The notes below the pieces were generated by a model. The model worked only from the letters and a program-made list of their open reading frames with translations, ran no database searches and was not told the origin of the DNA. DNA of 64,000 nucleotides, from NCBI GenBank assembly GCA_016785225.1, contig JAFBJZ010000874.1:1853501-1917500 (forward strand). The letters are read 5' to 3'. This DNA comes from Psettodes erumei (Eukaryota > Chordata > Actinopteri > Pleuronectiformes > Psettodidae). Position numbers and translations under genes: made by a program. Position 1 is the first letter of the stretch; each line of letters starts with the position of its first letter. Positions 63,287-64,000 of this stretch are shown one piece after another.

Positions 63287-63444
63287 TCACACGAAACAAG
63301 ATGCAGATGATTCAGCCTCGGGTCAATACAGAACACTTTGCAGGTCTTTTCAAAAGGCAGAGATTAAACGTCTTGGCCGACGAGGGCCAACATGCTCACC
63401 TTCCAGTTAATATGTCCTGCTTGATCTGAAGAAAATATTGGTAC
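43173..63444 (-). CDS. ptpn4: ptpn4, FERM-PDZ-PTP tyrosine phosphatase, 5'-truncated by window edge, 22 exons
   Basis: Cytosolic/cortical non-receptor protein tyrosine phosphatase. Visible CDS is join(63444..63400, 63241..63189, 60571..60451, 59669..59582, 58765..58677, 56090..56027, 55499..55327, 54448..54380, 53671..53537, 53353..53192, 49795..49636, 49132..49049, 48831..48775, 48569..48413, 47801..47635, 47228..47138, 46937..46876, 46124..45978, 45714..45586, 44133..43985, 43811..43676, 43586..43173). This gives 917 residues in one frame plus stop. In order: rest of FERM (1-about 190), FERM-adjacent region, linker with ALPPK, PDZ (about 392-487), and PTP with KNRYRDI, the WPD loop and [26 protein letters not shown] in the linker matches PTPN4 rather than PTPN3. 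About 122 N-terminal residues should lie beyond 64000. The last 115 residues are an acidic tail absent from human PTPN4. Which teleost ohnolog this is (a or b) cannot be told. Confidence 0.95.
43676..43811 (-). CDS. ptpn4: ptpn4 exon, fragment residues 735-780 (PTP P-loop)
   Basis: Encodes [18 protein letters not shown] and ...[15 protein letters not shown], the phosphate-binding loop including Arg and the Q-loop region. The catalytic Cys codon ends just before this exon. The acceptor is TTCAG and the donor CCT|GTGCGT. Confidence 0.97.
43985..44133 (-). CDS. ptpn4: ptpn4 exon, fragment residues 686-735 (WPD loop, catalytic Cys)
   Basis: Encodes [20 protein letters not shown] with the general-acid Asp of the WPD loop, and ends PMVVHC carrying the catalytic cysteine (codon at 43987-43989). 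The donor is AG|GTGCGG. Confidence 0.97.
44372..44388. repeat. Homopolymer G run of 17
   Basis: In a ptpn4 intron; C-run in the transcript. Length may be affected by sequencing error. Confidence 0.9.
45586..45714 (-). CDS. ptpn4: ptpn4 exon, fragment residues 643-685
   Basis: Encodes [27 protein letters not shown] and VREMTL in the PTP domain. The donor is CAG|GTAACC. Confidence 0.96.
45978..46124 (-). CDS. ptpn4: ptpn4 exon, fragment residues 594-642
   Basis: Encodes [29 protein letters not shown] and [14 protein letters not shown], classical PTP motifs nearly identical to human PTPN4. 49 codons. The donor is CGG|GTATGT. Confidence 0.97.
46876..46937 (-). CDS. ptpn4: ptpn4 exon, fragment residues 573-593
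   Basis: Encodes [20 protein letters not shown] with the [11 protein letters not shown] motif. The donor is AAT|GTGAGT. Confidence 0.96.
47138..47228 (-). CDS. ptpn4: ptpn4 exon, fragment residues 543-573 (pTyr loop)
   Basis: Encodes [20 protein letters not shown] and [17 protein letters not shown] is the phosphotyrosine-recognition loop of classical PTPs. The acceptor is TTACAG and the donor T|GTACGT. Confidence 0.96.
47635..47801 (-). CDS. ptpn4: ptpn4 exon, fragment residues 487-542
   Basis: Encodes [20 protein letters not shown] and [20 protein letters not shown], the PDZ-PTP linker and first PTP helix. The donor is GAT|GTGAGG. Confidence 0.96.
48413..48569 (-). CDS. ptpn4: ptpn4 exon, fragment residues 435-487 (PDZ C-terminal half)
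   Basis: Encodes [34 protein letters not shown] and [10 protein letters not shown]. The His of the THDQVV helix fits class I PDZ specificity. The donor is G|GTGAGT. Confidence 0.97.
48775..48831 (-). CDS. ptpn4: ptpn4 exon, fragment residues 416-434 (PDZ)
   Basis: 19 codons encoding [19 protein letters not shown]. The acceptor is CTCCAG and the donor TCA|GTAAGT. Confidence 0.96.
49049..49132 (-). CDS. ptpn4: ptpn4 exon, fragment residues 388-415 (PDZ carboxylate loop)
   Basis: Encodes [32 protein letters not shown] is the ligand-carboxylate loop (human [10 protein letters not shown]). The acceptor is TTTCAG and the donor AAG|GTGAGG. Confidence 0.96.
49636..49795 (-). CDS. ptpn4: ptpn4 exon, fragment residues 334-387 (linker)
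   Basis: Encodes [20 protein letters not shown] and the [19 protein letters not shown] segment. PALPPK is a proline motif shared with human PTPN4. The donor is ACG|GTCAGT. Confidence 0.95.
52153..52195. repeat. (GT)n microsatellite
   Basis: Perfect tract in the 3.4-kb ptpn4 intron 49796-53191. That intron otherwise shows no supportable feature. Confidence 0.98.
53192..53353 (-). CDS. ptpn4: ptpn4 exon, fragment residues 280-334 (linker)
   Basis: Encodes [20 protein letters not shown] and [13 protein letters not shown]. This segment is nearly identical to human PTPN4, which is the main reason to call ptpn4 rather than ptpn3. The donor is CC|GTAAGT. Confidence 0.96.
53537..53671 (-). CDS. ptpn4: ptpn4 exon, fragment residues 235-280 (linker)
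   Basis: Encodes [20 protein letters not shown] and [17 protein letters not shown]. Compared with my recollection of human PTPN4 (RKLMDWEV), there are a few extra residues (VGGT). The donor is CA|GTGAGT. Confidence 0.95.
54380..54448 (-). CDS. ptpn4: ptpn4 exon, fragment residues 212-235 (FERM-adjacent)
   Basis: Encodes [24 protein letters not shown], matching human PTPN4. The acceptor is CCCCAG and the donor AG|GTAATG. Confidence 0.95.
55327..55499 (-). CDS. ptpn4: ptpn4 exon, fragment residues 155-212 (FERM F3)
   Basis: Encodes [32 protein letters not shown] and [15 protein letters not shown]. The acceptor is GACACAG and the donor TG|GTAAGA. Confidence 0.97.
55826..55854. repeat. (AC)n microsatellite
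   Basis: Short perfect CA tract in a ptpn4 intron. Confidence 0.95.
56027..56090 (-). CDS. ptpn4: ptpn4 exon, fragment residues 133-154 (FERM F3)
   Basis: Encodes [21 protein letters not shown], matching human [20 protein letters not shown]. The acceptor is TTCCAG and the donor GCG|GTAGGC. Confidence 0.96.
56840..56885. repeat. (AC)n microsatellite
   Basis: Perfect CA tract in the 2.6-kb ptpn4 intron 56091-58676. The same intron has CA/GT tracts at 57492-57529 and 57611-57644 and a CT tract at about 57005-57038. Confidence 0.97.
57492..57529. repeat. (AC)n microsatellite
   Basis: Perfect CA tract in a ptpn4 intron. Confidence 0.97.
57611..57644. repeat. (TG)n microsatellite
   Basis: Perfect TG tract. 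In strand terms it is an inverted partner of the CA tract about 80 bp before it. Confidence 0.97.
58618..58656. repeat. (GT)n microsatellite next to a 5' splice site
   Basis: In the transcript this is a CA repeat starting about 20 nt downstream of the donor of the exon 58677-58765. Confidence 0.97.
58677..58765 (-). CDS. ptpn4: ptpn4 exon, fragment residues 104-133 (FERM F3)
   Basis: Encodes [20 protein letters not shown] and [10 protein letters not shown]. 89 bp, the same length as its epb41l5 counterpart. The acceptor is CATCAG and the donor TG|GTGAGT. Confidence 0.97.
59582..59669 (-). CDS. ptpn4: ptpn4 exon, fragment residues 74-103 (FERM F2-F3)
   Basis: Encodes [20 protein letters not shown] and YGVELHYAR, matching human. 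The acceptor is CTCTCAG and the donor AGG|GTAAGT. 88 bp. Confidence 0.97.
60451..60571 (-). CDS. ptpn4: ptpn4 exon, fragment residues 34-74 (FERM F2)
   Basis: Encodes [20 protein letters not shown] and [20 protein letters not shown]. The acceptor is CTGTAG and the donor AG|GTACGT. 121 bp. Confidence 0.96.
60572..63188 (-). other. ptpn4: ptpn4 intron (2.6 kb)
   Basis: No exon could be supported. It contains a GT tract (about 61588-61608) and purine-rich sequence (about 62330-62460). The long open frame over 61842-62498 is compositional. Confidence 0.65.
63189..63241 (-). CDS. ptpn4: ptpn4 exon, fragment residues 16-34 (FERM F2)
   Basis: 53 bp encoding [19 protein letters not shown], matching human [19 protein letters not shown]. 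The donor is T|GTAAGT. The acceptor is CTTCCAG, preceded directly by a UG repeat instead of a normal pyrimidine tract. Confidence 0.96.
63251..63284. repeat. (AC)n microsatellite against a 3' splice site
   Basis: In the transcript this is a UG repeat ending 9 nt before the exon at 63241. Confidence 0.97.
63400..63444 (-). CDS. ptpn4: ptpn4 exon, first one visible in window (fragment residues 1-16)
   Basis: 45 bp encoding [14 protein letters not shown] with Arg codons split at both ends, identical in sense to human [16 protein letters not shown]. The acceptor is CCCTCAG and the donor AG|GTGAGC. Earlier exons are not present up to 64000. Confidence 0.96.
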
Positions 63445-64000
63445 CTGAGGGGGGACAACACACTGCGTTAGGAACAGAGAGCAGTGTACCGTCACCTCTG
63501 AATGCATGGAATATAATATGATATAAAGACAAGCAGCCAATAGAAGCCCGCTGCTCCGGTTGTAATGGTGACACTTCTACTGTAAGTGCCTGTTATTTAA
63601 AATTAATGACTACCCTTGAGCAGAGTCTTTTTTTAGAATAATTAGTGCGACCATAAACCTATACCATTAACTACCATAGCAGGCTACTCGAAATATCTGT
63701 GATGCATCCTTTCTTAAAAGAGAAATTGTCAACAGCTTGGTTTTATTGAACGCACCTTGCTTACTGTTGTTTTTCAGTACTGTTTAACGAGGCTGCCGCT
63801 GACACTACCTTTGCCACGGACAAAGCGATCAGGGCTGCGCTTTAGCCGTGCCTTGATTGCGCAATACACCAGATCAGCGTGTCACATCCACGGCTCTCTC
63901 GCTCTCCACGGCTGCAAGCTGCGTGCAAAGTGCGGAGAAGGCCCGAGGGCCGAGGCGGCAGAAGAAGACTCCTTGGCGCGCTGTTTACGTGGAGCGCGGC
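63445..64000 (-). other. ptpn4: ptpn4 intron, cut by window end
   Basis: No sequence resembling the expected preceding exon (the RVKFFVSDP-like FERM F1 end) was found on the minus strand. The last 150 bases are GC-rich with CpGs. Confidence 0.6.

Noticed and set aside
25939..63444. Alternative identity as the ptpn3-epb41l4b pair
   Set aside because: [16 protein letters not shown] and the FERM/PDZ text match PTPN4, and the [12 protein letters not shown] start with the TTEL end matches EPB41L5.
63445..64000. Search for further 5' ptpn4 exons or the promoter in the GC-rich window end
   Set aside because: No frame resembling FERM F1 or the PTPN4 N-terminus, and no suitable splice pair. The GC-rich end alone is not enough to call a promoter.
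1..64000. tRNA, rRNA, CRISPR or operon features
   Set aside because: No intact tRNA fold, no rRNA-like sequence and no spaced direct-repeat array was seen. The sequence is an intron-rich vertebrate locus.

Overview
This window is vertebrate, almost certainly teleost fish, nuclear DNA. The evidence is spliced GT-AG genes, many CA/GT and GA/CT microsatellites, moderately short introns, and a decayed copy of a telomere-like/GTCCCCA repeat that I recall as common in fish genomes. There is no prokaryotic operon, CRISPR array or phage content. I made exon calls by translating both strands, matching to vertebrate families recalled from memory, and requiring every splice junction to keep frame.

Two protein-coding genes fill the window. 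Both are on the minus strand, arranged head to tail. (1) 63444..43173 is the 3' part of ptpn4, a non-receptor tyrosine phosphatase with FERM, PDZ and PTP domains. Twenty-two coding exons give 917 residues in one continuous frame. The first exons (N-terminus and FERM F1) lie beyond position 64000. (2) 36795..11496 is a complete epb41l5 (FERM, FERM-adjacent region and a long C-terminal tail). Twenty-four coding exons give a 759-residue frame ending in TTEL, and a probable non-coding first exon lies at about 37697..37895. PTPN4 and EPB41L5 are also neighbours in the same order in mammals (2q14 in human), so this is conserved synteny.

Layout: 1-9470 is intergenic DNA with microsatellites, one fish-type dispersed repeat and a candidate conserved non-coding stretch. 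9471-11495 is the probable epb41l5 3' UTR. 11496-36822 holds the epb41l5 coding exons. 36823-37904 is intron 1, the leader exon and the promoter, which carries a perfect CRE palindrome. About 37905-39570 is the spacer. About 39571-43172 is the probable ptpn4 3' UTR. 43173-63444 holds the ptpn4 exons, and 63445-64000 is ptpn4 intron. I found no RNA gene and no nested gene.

Points most worth a second look: a 115-residue, strongly acidic C-terminal tail on ptpn4 that human PTPN4 lacks, with a perfect splice donor inside it; five consecutive FERM exons of identical length in the two neighbouring genes; a UG repeat directly against a ptpn4 3' splice site and a CA repeat directly after a ptpn4 5' splice site; and an epb41l5 leader exon that stays open in frame with the start codon.
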